A DNA stretch of 64,000 nucleotides from Membranipora membranacea (lineage: Eukaryota; Bryozoa; Gymnolaemata; Cheilostomatida; Membraniporidae): positions 4,714,001 to 4,778,000 of the forward strand of contig OU612071.1 in NCBI GenBank assembly GCA_914767715.1. The letters are read 5' to 3'. The position numbers were made by a program, and so were the translations under genes. Position 1 is the first letter of the stretch. Every line of letters starts with the position of its first letter. Of the stretch, positions 23,214 through 35,890 are shown one piece after another. Under the pieces are notes generated by a model. The model had not been told where the DNA came from. It saw nothing but the letters and a program-made list of their open reading frames with translations, and ran no database searches.

Positions 23214-23408
23214 GTTCAGACTGCAACAACTCTTGACCTGTGCCAGCTGTCCCTCAACTGGTGCTACCATGATATTTGTGATGTTGACTGCAGCATGGCG
23301 GAAGTGTGCTTTTCTACAGTTGAAACACATGTTTCTGTGCGCACGGCCTTCCTGGTCATTGATCTCGATGCTGGTGGGCAGGGGAATGATCCTCGCTGTA
23401 ACCCTTGA
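23214..23408 (+). pseudogene. Cys-rich ectodomain-like exon (copy A)
   Basis: Reads QTATTLDLCQLSLNWCYHDI, then CDVDCSMAEVC and FLVIDLDAGGQGNDPRC, ending in TGA. The copy B frame is longer by nine codons, so this one is frame-truncated. The cysteine density and the transmembrane exon in sister units suggest part of an extracellular domain. Family not recognised. Confidence 0.4.
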
Positions 23409-24057
23409 CTTTTATTGACTTAGTACGCTTCCCTGAGCAGAGTCGTAGAAGATTGGCTTTGTGTCAACTTGAAATCCTAATAAGTTGTACACATGCCACA
23501 TAATATCTGACCTCAAAAGTATTTCAATAAAACGTAAATCTTGATACACTTACTATGTCAATTTACACAATTGAGTTGTCTGCATATGAGGTTCACTAAG
23601 TCAACTAGCAAATATAAAGTATGCTGTAATAATTTAGTCTCTTCCACCTTAGAAAGGCTCGGTTTGAAAGCTGTCCACAGCAACAGTGGGACCATATGGA
23701 GTCAAATAATCGATTATTGACTTCAAGCCACTACAAATCTCAACTTACTATGATTAATCAGCAGCTTAGAACTAATCTATGATGACTCAAAGATAATACA
23801 TATTGTTTTTCAGGTTATAACTTGCAAGGATTAATAAATCTATTTATTTGTTCTTCTTAAAATGTGAATGATTATCAAAATTTGAAATAATTCCCCATTT
23901 CACATTATAATATATAAACAATTATAACTAAGATACTTACTGAAATCCTTCCTGTATAACCAAGAGGCATATAAAATATCCAAAGACATCCTCTCAAGTA
24001 ATAATATTCCATACTATTATAACAAGAACAAAATTATAAATTTTAATAAAAACTTAC

Positions 24058-24258
24058 CATCCAAACCGTTGATGTTCATCAATTCTTGGCGACAATAGCC
24101 GCAAGCTGATTTGTACGGGTCTGTAATCGCAATGAAAACCAGACATCGTATGCAGTAAACCTGACCACAATTGGTCACTACCTGACCCAGGGTTGGATGC
24201 AGATCCATATAGAGCAGGATCTGCCAGTGTTCTCTCTTTCTGTATGTGTATCAGTCAT
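24058..24258 (-). pseudogene. RING-finger first exon, 7-bp deletion and lost His
   Basis: The ATG, acidic leader and phase-1 donor align with the exon at 6.58-6.79 kb. Seven bases are missing where the first CICYED segment should be, which shifts the frame. Downstream, MDLHPTLGQVV, NCGQVYCIRC and ACGYCRQEL remain, with Gln replacing the RING histidine. Both lesions would abolish zinc binding. Confidence 0.75.
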
Positions 24259-24744
24259 TGTTCAAGAGTTAGTTGGTTAGTTAGTTAGTTAGTTAGTAGG
24301 CGTTATATACAGTTTATAAAGAAACATCAACTTCTGCAAAGTATAAAACATAACCAGGGGGTTAGGACTCTTTGCATCTTGTTTACCTGCAAATACCCAT
24401 TTTGATGTATACAGATATCATCTCGCCTTGTCTACTGGTTGAGACCTTGAGGTCACAAACACCTCCAATATCATCTTGTTTAAACGTCTAGACTTTGAAG
24501 TCGCAAAACCGAATATTGTCAAAATAATTATCCTGCCGTATCTTCAAACCTCATATTTCCATTTTCCATATTCCCAATACAAAACAGTTACTTTAATAAA
24601 TGTCTACTTACTAATACACATTATTATAACGCAATATATTGAAATGTTTTACTTTCTAATTACTTATACTCATCCTAACACAGCCTAAGAAGAGTTTTAT
24701 TTTAATTTATTATAAAAAAAAAGATTTTGTTACAGCAAGATTGT

Positions 24745-25269
24745 TTTGCACAGGCACACAAACAAGGCCTAGATATGGTCATTAATATCACAAGCCGATC
24801 AGCCACTTCCGATTCTATGAGAATGTTGGCACGTCTCTCAGTATGATCCAGGTCATATAGTCACAGTACATCACAGCAATCTTCATGCTTGCTATGACTG
24901 TATTCTCGATTCTCAAATCTTGATTCTATCAGAACGCCTATTGTCATGTCTTCAATAGGGGATAATACAACATGAGTTTATTATCAGAGTACAGGTACAG
25001 GTACCCATAGTACTCAGAGGCCCAGGAAAGCAAGTTTTCTTGTGCATCTGATGGTTATCAAACTTGCATGACTGGTGAATGAAGCAACAAGATCTTGAAC
25101 CTTGAGGCATATTTTGGTTTCTGGATGACAGTTGGTTTATCCAGAAAGTGAGTGGTTTTTGGAAACGTCTCGCAGTTTGATCAAGGTCAGGAAGTTCGGG
25201 TATCTCCCTGCACATGTTCATCCCAAAGATTGGTTTGTGTAAACCAATATTATGAGACAAATGACACAA
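24745..25269 (-). pseudogene. Orphan RING-family downstream exons
   Basis: From high to low coordinates the minus strand holds DLDQTARR running into FWINQLSSRNQNMPQ and DNHQMHKK (about 25,190-24,990), then ERRANILIESEVADRLVIL (about 24,850-24,770). Both match pieces in the same order at 8.17-7.77 kb. Frames between them disagree, so the block is decayed. Confidence 0.45.
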
Positions 25270-25519
25270 AATTTGTGGCCACAGAGCATTATAGCAAAGT
25301 TTCTATCTGGATCAAAGGGCTCAAAAGCAACGGAACAAGTTATTGAATATCCTCTATCTGCTTTAATGGGTACTAAGCAAATACTACACTGTAATTAGGA
25401 GTGGCCCGTCATTGTTTGTGTGTAAATATGTTGTTTTGAAATTAATATAATATTTCAATGAAAGCGCAGTGTCAAGCTAGTTAGATGAGAAGATAAGAAG
25501 AAAATGAAACGCTGCCATA

Positions 25520-26170
25520 GTTGTAATGGTCTCCTTTTGTTCTGGGGGAGGACAACTGATCCTAGCTTACAAAAGTTTATTTATGACAAGTTGTGCTGCT
25601 AGGGCCTTTAGCTGTTCTGCTATGTATTCTACTATCTAGTCTGGTCTGTCAATCAATCATATTTAATTCCATTTCCAGCCTGATTTTTTAAGCCTGGCTG
25701 CCATTCTTATTTTACTCATCCCTCAAATTGTCAGTCCCTTAACTAATCTCTACATCCCTTGTTGATCTCTGATCTCAAACTGATAATGAGTTTGTTTTAG
25801 TTTAAGTTCTCTTTCAAGGCTCATGCCAACGTCACCTGCCCTCTCAGCATTGATGTCGAATGTTGGTCTTGCTTGTCACAGTGAACAGTGTGTTGTTCGA
25901 AATCTTGGAAGTTCTTGTCAATTCGCATCTCGTTTCTTTGTGGTGCTTTGTTCCTACAAGTTTCTCCAATTATATCTCGAAAGACTTTGTTGGAGCTGCA
26001 GAAAATATTGATTAGTATTCACTAAAGCTCACTTTAGACAGGCAGGCGAATGGATCAAACCTGGTCTAGTGGTTGACTGTCTGGCCCTATTAGGCTTCGT
26101 TGCTACTATTTTCACGATGATGCGCAGGAAGGCTTATATATAATGATATCACAGAGGTTGTCAATTATCT
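25520..26170 (+). pseudogene. Paralogous plus-strand unit fragment
   Basis: Aligns by eye with 4,850-5,420 and, at its end (26,038-26,165), with the tail of the 8.6-kb unit (GGCAGG...TGATATCACAGAGGTTGT). No continuous reading frame survives. Confidence 0.5.
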
Positions 26171-27266
26171 TGTTGTAACTAGTGTTGTATTCAGGGTCGA
26201 GACACCGGGTCGGGTTTCGGGTTTCTGTGGTCAGGTCATGTTAGGGTCATGTCGGGTCTCAACTGCTAGAGTGATAGTCAAAATATTGCACCTGAGACCT
26301 AGTGCACTACAGTCCACAATCTTCACCACTATGCTATGGATTTTAGTTGATGATTTCGGAAATAGAGACTATACGATGATAAAACATATAGCTATTAGTC
26401 ATGCTTTTGCTGTGATTATTATAGACGGCTTTCAATACTACAAAGCTTTCTTCAGACATCTATAATCCGATAAATACTTGACAGAATTTGATGAAGCTTG
26501 GTCTCAACATAGTTCATTATGTCTAGATGATATATCACAAACTGAATCAAACTTAACATGTACTATAAGCTAATTTCACTAGTGATAAGCGGATGAATAT
26601 CCATCATTCTCTTGAATTGTGATATCTGAAGACAGTGTAGGAATAGGACATCGACTTGAAGTCGTAATGTAAATCCATTTCACGCGCTCTTTTCGACTCG
26701 ACCCGACTCGTACCCGAATTTAGGGAAATTTGAGTGGCTCAGCTCATTTTCATTTTTGCTCGATTTCCCATAATATTATATATATTTTGGTACCCTGACA
26801 AATGATCTATCCAGCAACATAGTCTAACATAGTCCCTGACTTGATGTGGTGGATTAAACATTTTTATCATAAAAACTGAGCTGGCTTGTTTGACTTCATT
26901 TCATTAAATCATTAAATGAGCAGGATTCAAGTTTTTTTTGGTGCTGACACTTTCAGTCTTCTTTGTTATTTGAACAATCCAAAGGTATAAATAGTAAAAA
27001 ATTCAAAGTTTTGAATATAAATGAATATTTTCCTTATGCAGGGAAATCAATACAATAGAAGGAATAATGTGTATTTAAGTATTTAAATTATTCAGGTCCT
27101 ATGATCCAGATAGGGTGGCTCGGCAAAGTGCACATGTCTTTCCTTGAGATGGGGGACCATAAAGGATATATTATAACTGGTACAGCAAAATCCTAATCAT
27201 CCAGTAATAGTTCCTAACAGATGCAACAAAGGTCTCATGTGGTTGGTGCAGCATTATCAGATGAAA

Positions 27267-27722
27267 TTATTGATTATGAATAATAAATAATAATAATAAA
27301 AGACGAGTTATGCTTAGTCCAATCTTCAGTGAATTCATAAGGTGAGGGAGATAAAGTGTATCTGGGACCTGAGTAGAATTTTTATGGAGCTCCAAGTCCG
27401 TTTGAGTTGATTTGTCTCTCGTGAACTGGATCTCACTTTTTTGGTACATTGGTACTGCTACCAATCCCGGTACCCCCACAAGTGTGACTAGGTATACCGA
27501 TCTTATATTTGGGTCCCGGCCATTAATCCTGTTATAGACATTCTTCACAGCCCCACCGAAGCCAGTAATATCCATTATCTCTGCGCGACAATAGGCGCAA
27601 GCCGACTTGTAGGGGTTCGTGACCGATAAGAGTACTATACATCTCTGGCAGTACAAGTGGCCACACTACTTGGTCACTGCCTGATCCAATGTTGGGTGTA
27701 GATCCATGTAACAAATACAAAA
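27267..27722 (-). pseudogene. RING-finger pseudogene, fused exons, in-frame stop (copy B)
   Basis: Same structure as copy A: Phe for the first ligand, and the shared TAG stop at 27,666-27,668 just before CGHLYCQRC. The rest stays open for 129 codons through ACAYCRAEI, GVPGLVAVPMYQ and DKSTQTDLELHKNS. This copy keeps the KSEIQF frame that copy A lost. The shared stop and intron loss predate the duplication. Confidence 0.75.
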
Positions 27723-27935
27723 AGTAAGTGAGTTGATTGTGATATATTGTGATATAATACAATATTTTATAATATAATATAATATAATATGATGTAATAT
27801 GAAATGATATAATATGATATGATACAATATAATATGATATGATATGATAAGGTCAAGGTTAAAATTCACAACAACAGAGCATTCTTAATACTCCAATCCA
27901 CATAGGTCTAAGCGGCCTATCATTACAAGACAATG

Positions 27936-27982
27936 CATGTCAATGTATCATACAGCATGTCAATGTATCATACAGCATACAG
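27936..27982 (+). repeat. 20-bp minisatellite, two units (copy B)
   Basis: Two units of CATGTCAATGTATCATACAG followed by CATACAG, orthologous to the seven-unit array in copy A. Confidence 0.95.
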
Positions 27983-28277
27983 CAACCATTACTAGTATAG
28001 AGATAATCAATACTCTGATAACGATACAATATCTGAAAAAAGTGGTGTTGCCTTGCTTATTAATACAAGCATTTAAAAGCAGGCCCATCCAACGTGCCAG
28101 AGAATGTATGATAATTGTAATTTCAGACACAGAAAATGAGTCAAACAAAGTGATCAATAAATCATGTTACTGTCTAGGGTACACATCATAACAGCCTTCA
28201 TGCTCGTCATAACTGTATCGGTGAGTGTTTATCAACACTCTTATCAAATTTCCTTACCTATTATATCTAGATTTCCA

Positions 28278-28445
28278 TCAGTTAGTAGTATTTAGCCCCT
28301 TGCCCAACACCTCTTGTAGCAACTCATACTCAGGAGGGGAAAATATATCACTCAGATCCGATAGATCTGTGAGGAACGGAAAAAGTGCTAGTATACCAAA
28401 ATCGTATACTAAATGCTTAAAATATTCAAGGTTCCAACACGTAAT
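28278..28445 (-). pseudogene. Unknown conserved open frame, copy B
   Basis: Counterpart of 10,545-10,712 at a fixed offset of 17,733. The frame is kept, with few changes. Confidence 0.35.
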
Positions 28446-28601
28446 TCAATGCATAACTTGTCTAGTTCTGATTATCATTGAAGTTGTATTCTCTTTGAAC
28501 TTTCTTTCTAGACAATGGAAGATAACTACAACTTACTAAGGTTCTCTGTAAACTTTTGGTAGCACATTAATTTAAATGTAGCAAATTAACCTTAACAAAA
28601 T

Positions 28602-28755
28602 TCAAAACGACGAACAGCCGGCTCCCCGTTCCCGGTTTAGAGAAACCCTTAGAATTGTTTTCAAGTCTGACCCCTCTTGGACTTCGGAGAAGTTGGCTCC
28701 TGGACTTTTTAAAGAGTGGCTCCTACCGATATACTGCTGAAACTCCTTGGTTGTT
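28602..28755 (-). pseudogene. Unknown terminal-exon-like frame, copy B
   Basis: Counterpart of 10,869-11,022. It keeps the acceptor and the frame to the stop after RGAGCSSF. Confidence 0.4.
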
Positions 28756-29854
28756 CTAGCAGTAACTCGAGTGGAGTTGAAAATATTATTCATGCACAAC
28801 AAAACAATCATATAACCCTTTTTTGGATATGAGCGTGCGGTTATTTTAAAAGGTGGAGGCTGCTATTTAGAAGATAAGTTTTATACTTCAAAATATCTTG
28901 CAGTCTCAAGTATTATATGGATTACTAACATTCAACGCTAAAATTGATCTTTGTATAGTGCCTGGAAGCCCAATTAGGTAGCTTAGGCAGTTTAATCAGA
29001 ATCACAGGCCTTATAACTAAATGTTTGTTATAGACTTCAATCTACTTCCCTTTGTGACCAAGAGTAGCTTTAGGTCGCTTCAAATTACGCAGTAGATTTA
29101 GAATTGGAGTTATCTTTGATTATTCAAAGGTAATACAACTCCTATTTTGTGTCTGATTTGAATTTGCAAGGTTAATTTTATAAATGACTCTTGAATCCTG
29201 AAACTTGGTGTTGTTCAAAATAACTGATTTGGAATATCAAGCGGGTGACAAATGAGGTTAAATAATTCTATTTAGTTTGTTTTCTGAAAGTATTTTAAAA
29301 ATTCCAATAATGTTAAGATGTCAGAAATATAATATGGTAAAAAAATATAAAGATAGTAATTACCAAAAATCCTTCCTTTAGCCTTTCCTTCAGTAGTAGG
29401 ATATCCAGAAGGTAGTTATAATATCCATATCCGTTATCTCATATTTTGATAATTTCAACTCAATTAAACTAATCCCTTATTTAAATGAAAACTAATTATC
29501 CAACAATGTTCTTCTTTTGGAAATTAAATAAAGGATTAGTGACATGACATAATGGGATAATGTAAACTAATTAATAATTGCTTACTCTTAAGGAAATTTA
29601 ATCTAAAGTTGGATACCTCTGAATTAATAAAATATGAGATAACGCTTTTTACCAGCAGTGGGCAGTATAGTAGTTAATATATCCAAAAATTAGTCATAAT
29701 ATCCAATAGTAGTTAATGTTCAATATAAATCGTTATAAAATGTGAGTAGAAAACAAAATGATTCAAAGTATAAGGTGTACTTAAATAATTGAGCTTATGA
29801 TAAAATGATTCAAATATAGTTTGTAATACAATTCTTATAATTGTTTTAAAAGTA

Positions 29855-29858
<4 letters not shown>

Positions 29859-29933
<75 letters not shown>
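29859..29933 (+). repeat. Pure GT microsatellite (copy B)
   Basis: About 37 uninterrupted TG units, longer and purer than the copy A counterpart. Confidence 0.97.
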
Positions 29934-29935
<2 letters not shown>

Positions 29936-29992
29936 CTCTCGTTTTGTGTGTGTGTCGTGGATGTGTGTGTTATCTTTAGTGACGGGTTTTCA

Positions 29993-30028
29993 CTCCTTTT
30001 ATGCCCTTTGATTGGTTTTCCAGCACGT
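29993..30028 (-). promoter_or_regulatory. Promoter module with mutated TATA (copy B)
   Basis: E box CACGTG and CCAATCAAAGG are kept. TATAAAA has become CATAAAA by one substitution relative to copy A. Confidence 0.5.
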
Positions 30029-30748
30029 GTTGCCATCATGTGTGTAATAGCAGCACGTGTTTATAACTGCTGTTCTAATGATGTTCTAGGGTGTTCTGTA
30101 TTGACTGGTTCAAACTGGTCTTAGCTGGGGTTTTTTCATCATCTGGTGGTTTTCTCGGAGCCATCACTTCTTTTCTCTATAAAATAAAACATGTTACCTT
30201 AGTCTTAATATTTCACCATAGGTCAGTAATAATGTTGTGGCATAATTAGTTCTAGGAAACTGGAATTCCAAGTTTCCTATGATTTTCTCAGTCTTACTAA
30301 CAACCATGATTTATTATACTTAAATAGAGTTTTTGTTTAGTTGTTTTTTCAAATGTGGCGGTATTACTAGATGCCATCGGCTTCTGGGTTTGAGTAATTT
30401 TAAGGTAGTCTAATTTCCTGGTTTGATTTAGATTTCCAAAATTCAGCATCATCGGATAAAATGTACAGCGATAAATCATAAATAAAGGTTTAGCTTGTTA
30501 TGACTAAGCATCGTGTTAATTGGCAACTTATTCAAGGCTTTGATATTTGTTAAGCTGTTCTGCCGTAGTAAATTATATTAACGATGTTACGCTGAAGTAA
30601 AATTTAATGTGTGATTCAAATGTGAAAATATCTAAATACCGCAATGTAACAATGATTCTTTGCCATAAGCCATGGATGTTATATTCTAGCTGGGTATATA
30701 AGCATTTGCGGTAACTAAAAATGGCAATGTTTAGCGTTGTTTTCCTTT

Positions 30749-31300
30749 TTACTGTGCTGACAGATCTAGGTGTGGACCCAATTCAGCACCCACATAGGTT
30801 GACTGTGCCAGGTGTGGGGGTGGCGGTTGAAACTGGAAACGAATCGGTCGATATGCGAATTCGTTGAAGTAAGGTTGATCTGCATTAGGGGGCAATGGAG
30901 GCGGAATAAGATGGTTATAACTTGAGGGTCCGGGAACAGGAAGCCGTGGAGGAGGCTGACTGAAGTCTACTGGGATAGGTAGGTAGGTAGGCAAAAAGTT
31001 AAACCGCCCTAGAAAAGGTGGCCATGAGACTGGGGAAGGCAGTTGTGGTTGAACGGCATTAACTAAATACGGAGGAGGTCACTGATGGAAGGCTGGGGTG
31101 GTGGAGGTGGTTGACCCGCAGAGCAGGTAAATCTAACGTTTGTGTGCCCAAATCTGTTGTGCTTTTCGGCTGTGGATCTGTTACTGAGATGTAGTTTTCT
31201 ACGGGGATGGAGACAAGACCCTTTTCAGGCATAGTCATAAACATAACCGGTCTATCATCCACTCCCGACTCTATGAGGATGTTTGCTCTCTTGATGATTT
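30749..31300 (-). pseudogene. RING-family second exon with proline-rich tail (copy B)
   Basis: Counterpart of 16,500-17,066. The exon start and DDRPVMFMTMP segment are kept. The middle again changes frame, with a TGA within the Pro/Thr stretch. The Pro-rich tail has a 6-bp in-frame shortening of the polyproline run, and small deletions upstream change the junction. Confidence 0.65.
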
Positions 31301-32448
31301 CTAAAATAAGGACATCATTGCATTTATTCCAGGTGTCGTATTGTCCCTCCGCGTGTCATTGCCATGGCACATTCACACTTTACCCAACACGACCTCCAAC
31401 TCCAAGTTTAACCACCTATGCGCATAGCACCATTTATGTGCTCGACAAGGATCTAGGTATGTATTATAACGCAAGCATGGAATATTTCATTGGTTATCAG
31501 TCTCCGTTGTTGTTTGAACTATCCAAAGGTTTAACATATCCAGTAGTTAAAATAAAAAAATCAGTGGTGAGCAATTAAATAACCCTATTGGGGTTAAGAG
31601 CGTACTGTTATATTAAGACGGAGGGGGGCCTGCCATTCAGAAGTATATTTTACATACTTATGTATTTCTTAGTTACGCTGTCAAATAATGTTGATGTGAA
31701 GGGAAAGTATACTTCAGAATACCTTGCACTCTCAATTATTTTAGATGTTGTTAATTGCAAACGCTAGAATCGATTTTTGTATAGTGTCTGGAAGCCCAAT
31801 TAGGTAGTTTAGGCAGTTTAATCAGAATCACAGGCCTTTTAACTGATTGACTGTTAAAGACTTCAATCCACTTTCCCTTTTACACAAAGAGTAGCTACAG
31901 GGCACTTCAAATGTTGCGTCGGATTTGTAATCTCAAGACTCTGTTCAACCAGTAGATTTATAGTGCGAGTTATCTTTGACTATTCAAAGATAATTCAAAT
32001 CCTTTTGTTTATCTGGTTCTAATTTACAAGGTTAAAATTCTCTGATAACTTTTGAATTCTGAAAGTCAGTGTTGTTCACAAGTAATTGATTTGGGAATCA
32101 AGCAAATTGTCAAGTTATCTAATTTTGTTTTCTGAAAATGGTTGAAAAGTTTCAATAATAAAAAAAGTGTCAAAATATAATATATTTGTAAAATATAAGA
32201 ATGGTAATTACTATAATACTTATGAGATCTCTTCTGATCCAGAGGTGTACAGTATCCAATCTATAAATAGTTGATAAGGAAATATCCTCTATAGATATGG
32301 GTTTTCAATACAATTCAAAGTAAAAGATTTCCTTAATATTTATCATATAAAATGTTTTAAAGATAATTCAGAATACAATTAAAAATTGTTTGCAACAAGA
32401 GCATTTTCTGTGTGTATTGTTTGCTCTGAGTCTCAGCAAAGAATTTTA

Positions 32449-32472
32449 CTCTTTTATATACGCTTTGATTGG
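32449..32472 (-). promoter_or_regulatory. TATA/CCAAT promoter module (copy B)
   Basis: Identical to 18,215-18,238. Confidence 0.6.
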
Positions 32473-33874
32473 TTTTGCAAAACGGCACATGTTGATTACT
32501 GCTGTTCTATGACGTCTGTATTTGTAGCCTAATCTATTTGGTTGTCGTTGTAATTAGATTTTATCGGAGTTATCTCTGATAGGTTTCTTTACGCTTGAAT
32601 CTATCTTGAATTATTTTAACTGGTTATAGCGTGATTTTCATCCATCAGCTGTTAATCTCGGAGCCATCATTCTTCATCCTATTAATAAAAACTTTGGTTA
32701 TCTCAGTCTTAAAATTCCACCATCGCTGAGTCATAATTGTTTCACCATATAAGAGCTGTTTGCCCATAAAATCTAAAAAGACAACCCTCAAATGTCATGT
32801 GAAAAAGAAACTTGTGATGTCAGGTCAAAAGGTGACTTCCTCCTTTTTGTTGACTATGCAATCATGTTAATACTTTCAAAAACATTCATGACTTGAAAAT
32901 GAAAAGAAATAGGCTTAAAATTTCAGTTACATACCGTAAGTCATTGATGTACCATTAGGCCAGCAGCAGCACCTCAATATTGTTTCATTGTGTGTAAGGA
33001 TGATGAACAGAGAAGTTAAATAGCAAATAATCGAATGATATTTATTATTGTTTCGATTTTTGAAGTGGTACTATTCCATAAGTGGGGCAATAAATAATGT
33101 TTTGCAAAAATTATTTTCTGATGCAGATTCTACAATATATCTGCAGAACTAACTTGCAAAAGTTACTTGGCAACATTTAGCCAATCAAAATGGATAATTT
33201 TGATGATTAGCCAATGACAGTGCAAAGCATTTTTGTTTATAAAAGATGGCCGCCAACCATGAGGCTTGCTGCATCAATTCCCACAACACAGAGCATATGA
33301 CAAAATCCACTGATTAAATTGTCACAACAGCAACTGGACAATGCTCTGAGCAATGCTGAGGATTGGGTTTTGCTAGACAAACAGCCTGAGCAACAGGAAG
33401 CTACTGAATTACTCTGGATCAGAGAGATTAGCTACCATCATAATGCATTATGATCATGGGATATATATTGTGATAGAATGGAGAATGACGACAATAGAAA
33501 TGAACATTCTTTCTATGCTCACAAAATCTGATATCTGAGATTTGCATAACAAAACTAGTAGCTGCACAGAAAGCCCACACCAGGAAAAATGTGAGTGTTA
33601 AGATGAATGATTGTGATTGTTTACTTCACTTTCAGGTTTCAATGTTTTTGTTTACTACAAGTACATTTATTTGTTTATTTCATGAACATACTAGTGTTTC
33701 TTCTAGTACTAGTAGCCTATCCTCATCCCAGGTGTTTCAATGTGATGGTAGCTTATCAATATTATTAGAAAATCAATAATTTAAAAAGATTCGGTTTATG
33801 TAAAAAAAATAGGTCTATGTAATTGTTGACTTTACTTTCAGCAAGGAGTAACTTGGCTATTACAGCTTACTCCA

Positions 33875-34021
33875 GTCCAAATCACAGGCCTTCTGTAGTT
33901 GGTGCATGTCCAGTGGTCGAGTGCCCCAGTGGTCAAGGCCGAAGAGAGAAAAGGCCTCGACCACTGGGGCACTCGACCACTTGACTTGCACCAACTACAG
34001 AAGGACTGTGGTCCAAATCAC
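33875..34021. mobile_element. Hairpin element with direct repeats (copy B)
   Basis: Identical counterpart of 19,641-19,787, so it was present before the duplication or before a later conversion event. Confidence 0.75.
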
Positions 34022-35734
34022 TACATTTAAAGCATGCCAGTTACTCATCAGCCTTTTAATGCTAGTTGGACTGGATTGCTGTTACTACTAGCAAGGCTTA
34101 ACACTGCTGTTAGCATTATTAGCAGTGTGAATGTGTTGTGATAGCAGTGTTATCAAACTATCATTTATGTATTTAGAATGAAGATACATCTAGTAGTGAT
34201 GATGACAACGGAAACAAGGCTACAGCTTGGTTACTCTTTACTGTTCAGTGTTTATGAATTACAGATGCTCGATTCCTTTTTTTTTTCAGATGGCTTGTAC
34301 CAAGCGGCTCAAGCTAATGAAATAGAGAGCTTACTATTATATATTTGAAAATTCTGATGATATGGCAAGAGAAGCACACTACCATTTAACACTACTCCAG
34401 GAAGACATATGAAAGGTGAAGGATAGTTCAAAACCTTGAAAACTCTAGAGGAGTAAATAGTTTGCTGGAGGAGATGTTCACCATTTCACACACTCCTAAG
34501 ACAGGTGACATTCAAGCCTTATTTCATTTAGACTCTCACCTCAGCTTGCCAAAAGTTAGGGCTAGCTAACATTAGGTCACCCATTAACTAGCTAAACCTC
34601 ACCAAATATTACTCCTCAAGGGTAACTATAGGTTATTTCTGTATTGTTATATCTATTTCAGCATCTATGTTTTATTTAAAGAAGATTCTGCTTGTAAAAT
34701 ATGTGTAGGGTGATGTCATAGGTCTAAGCAGTTGACATCCATTACAAGAAAGCCATAACCCCCCTCTCCTCCCCCCGTGTTTATATATCTACTCGCTTGT
34801 AATACGAATAACATATTCATCCAACAGATTTGTTTTGCAAGTTTTTTTAACTTAGCTGTTAGATGTGATGTGAGATAGAATCATTTTTTGTTCAAAGATT
34901 GTTCTACCTCCTGCTGTTTACTTGAGATCCAGTTATGCGATTATATTTCCGCTCCTTAATCTTGAGTTTCATCATTCTTTCAGTGATACAGCGAAGGAGG
35001 AAGAACCACGCAAAAAGGCTTAAAATAACTATTTCGATCATAGATCATTGCCAAAGTCCAAGACTAAGGAGCACCAAATTTAACAAGATGACCAAGTACA
35101 AAAATACTCTGCATGCATTTGTGTCAAAGCATGTTTTCCCATGAATTTTATATTCTTGATGTCCTTTGTTGCATGCCCACACATTGACATAGGTCACATT
35201 GCAGGTATGTGTTTTACTGCTGTATATATTCATTTGATACAGGCTTGTACCAATATCTATTTTCCAATTAGTCAATGAAGAGGATTTGTACCTTGAATAT
35301 ATTTATCAATACTGGTTTTCACAGCAGGAAATACTCGTTTTTTTTGCTTTCCTTCTTGTTTACACAGGTCATATTATTGTTGGTATTCACTTATTGTATT
35401 TTCATGTAACAATTTTATATATGTTTGTAGATATATGTCACCTTCTAATTAGTCATTGACTGGATTTTTACCTTGATAAAGAATGTATTATATCAATACA
35501 GGTTTTCGATGCATTTGATAAGCACATTAGTTCGTCTTTCTTTGCTTTCCTTCACGTTGACACTGGTCACATTGTGGATATATCTTTATTTATACTGGTG
35601 TGTACTTGTATTGCACCTCTCAATAAGTCAATAAAAACGCTCTATATACCCCCTTTTCCACGTTTCTTTCTTGGACCCGCCCCCTTTTGCCCCATCTGTG
35701 AAATAGTACATATGCGTCATCAGAACGGCCATAA

Positions 35735-35890
35735 AGAACTACCCCAGACAAAAGCGGTGTATGCTCATGTTTGAAGGCCGGTTTGCATTGTACGCAATTG
35801 TGTGGATGCCTTCAGTGTGACAATGGCAGGGACGACACTCAGCAAGATGAGTATGACCAAATTACCGATGATGAAGACCTTGACCTTTAA
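35735..35890 (+). pseudogene. CXC-motif protein C-terminus (copy B)
   Basis: Identical counterpart of 21,501-21,656. Confidence 0.4.

Larger units (their letters stand above)
8918..23450 (+). repeat. Segmental duplication, copy A
   Basis: This is a direct duplicate of 26,757-37,755. Homology begins near CTCGATTTCCC and ends near CGCTTCCC[CT]GAGCAGAG. Between 16,973 and 22,546 the offset to copy B is constantly 14,234 and I noticed only about half a dozen base differences. From 8.9 to 12.9 kb, and from 22.6 kb to the right edge, differences and indels are far more frequent. Copy A has two extra insertions: a foldback MITE and 3.2 kb at 13.03-16.20 kb. Confidence 0.92.

Noticed and set aside
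24266-24300. Short TTAG array resembling telomere repeat
   Set aside because: About six TTAG units without the extra G of animal telomere repeats, in the 5' flank of a RING pseudo-exon; an ordinary microsatellite.
29713-30124. Frames of poly-His-Thr and poly-Cys-Val
   Set aside because: They are the GT microsatellite read on either strand.
30749-30994. Proline-rich frame as a stand-alone gene starting at its first Met
   Set aside because: The reading frame continues upstream without the Met being special, and homologous exons show it is the tail of the RING-family second exon.
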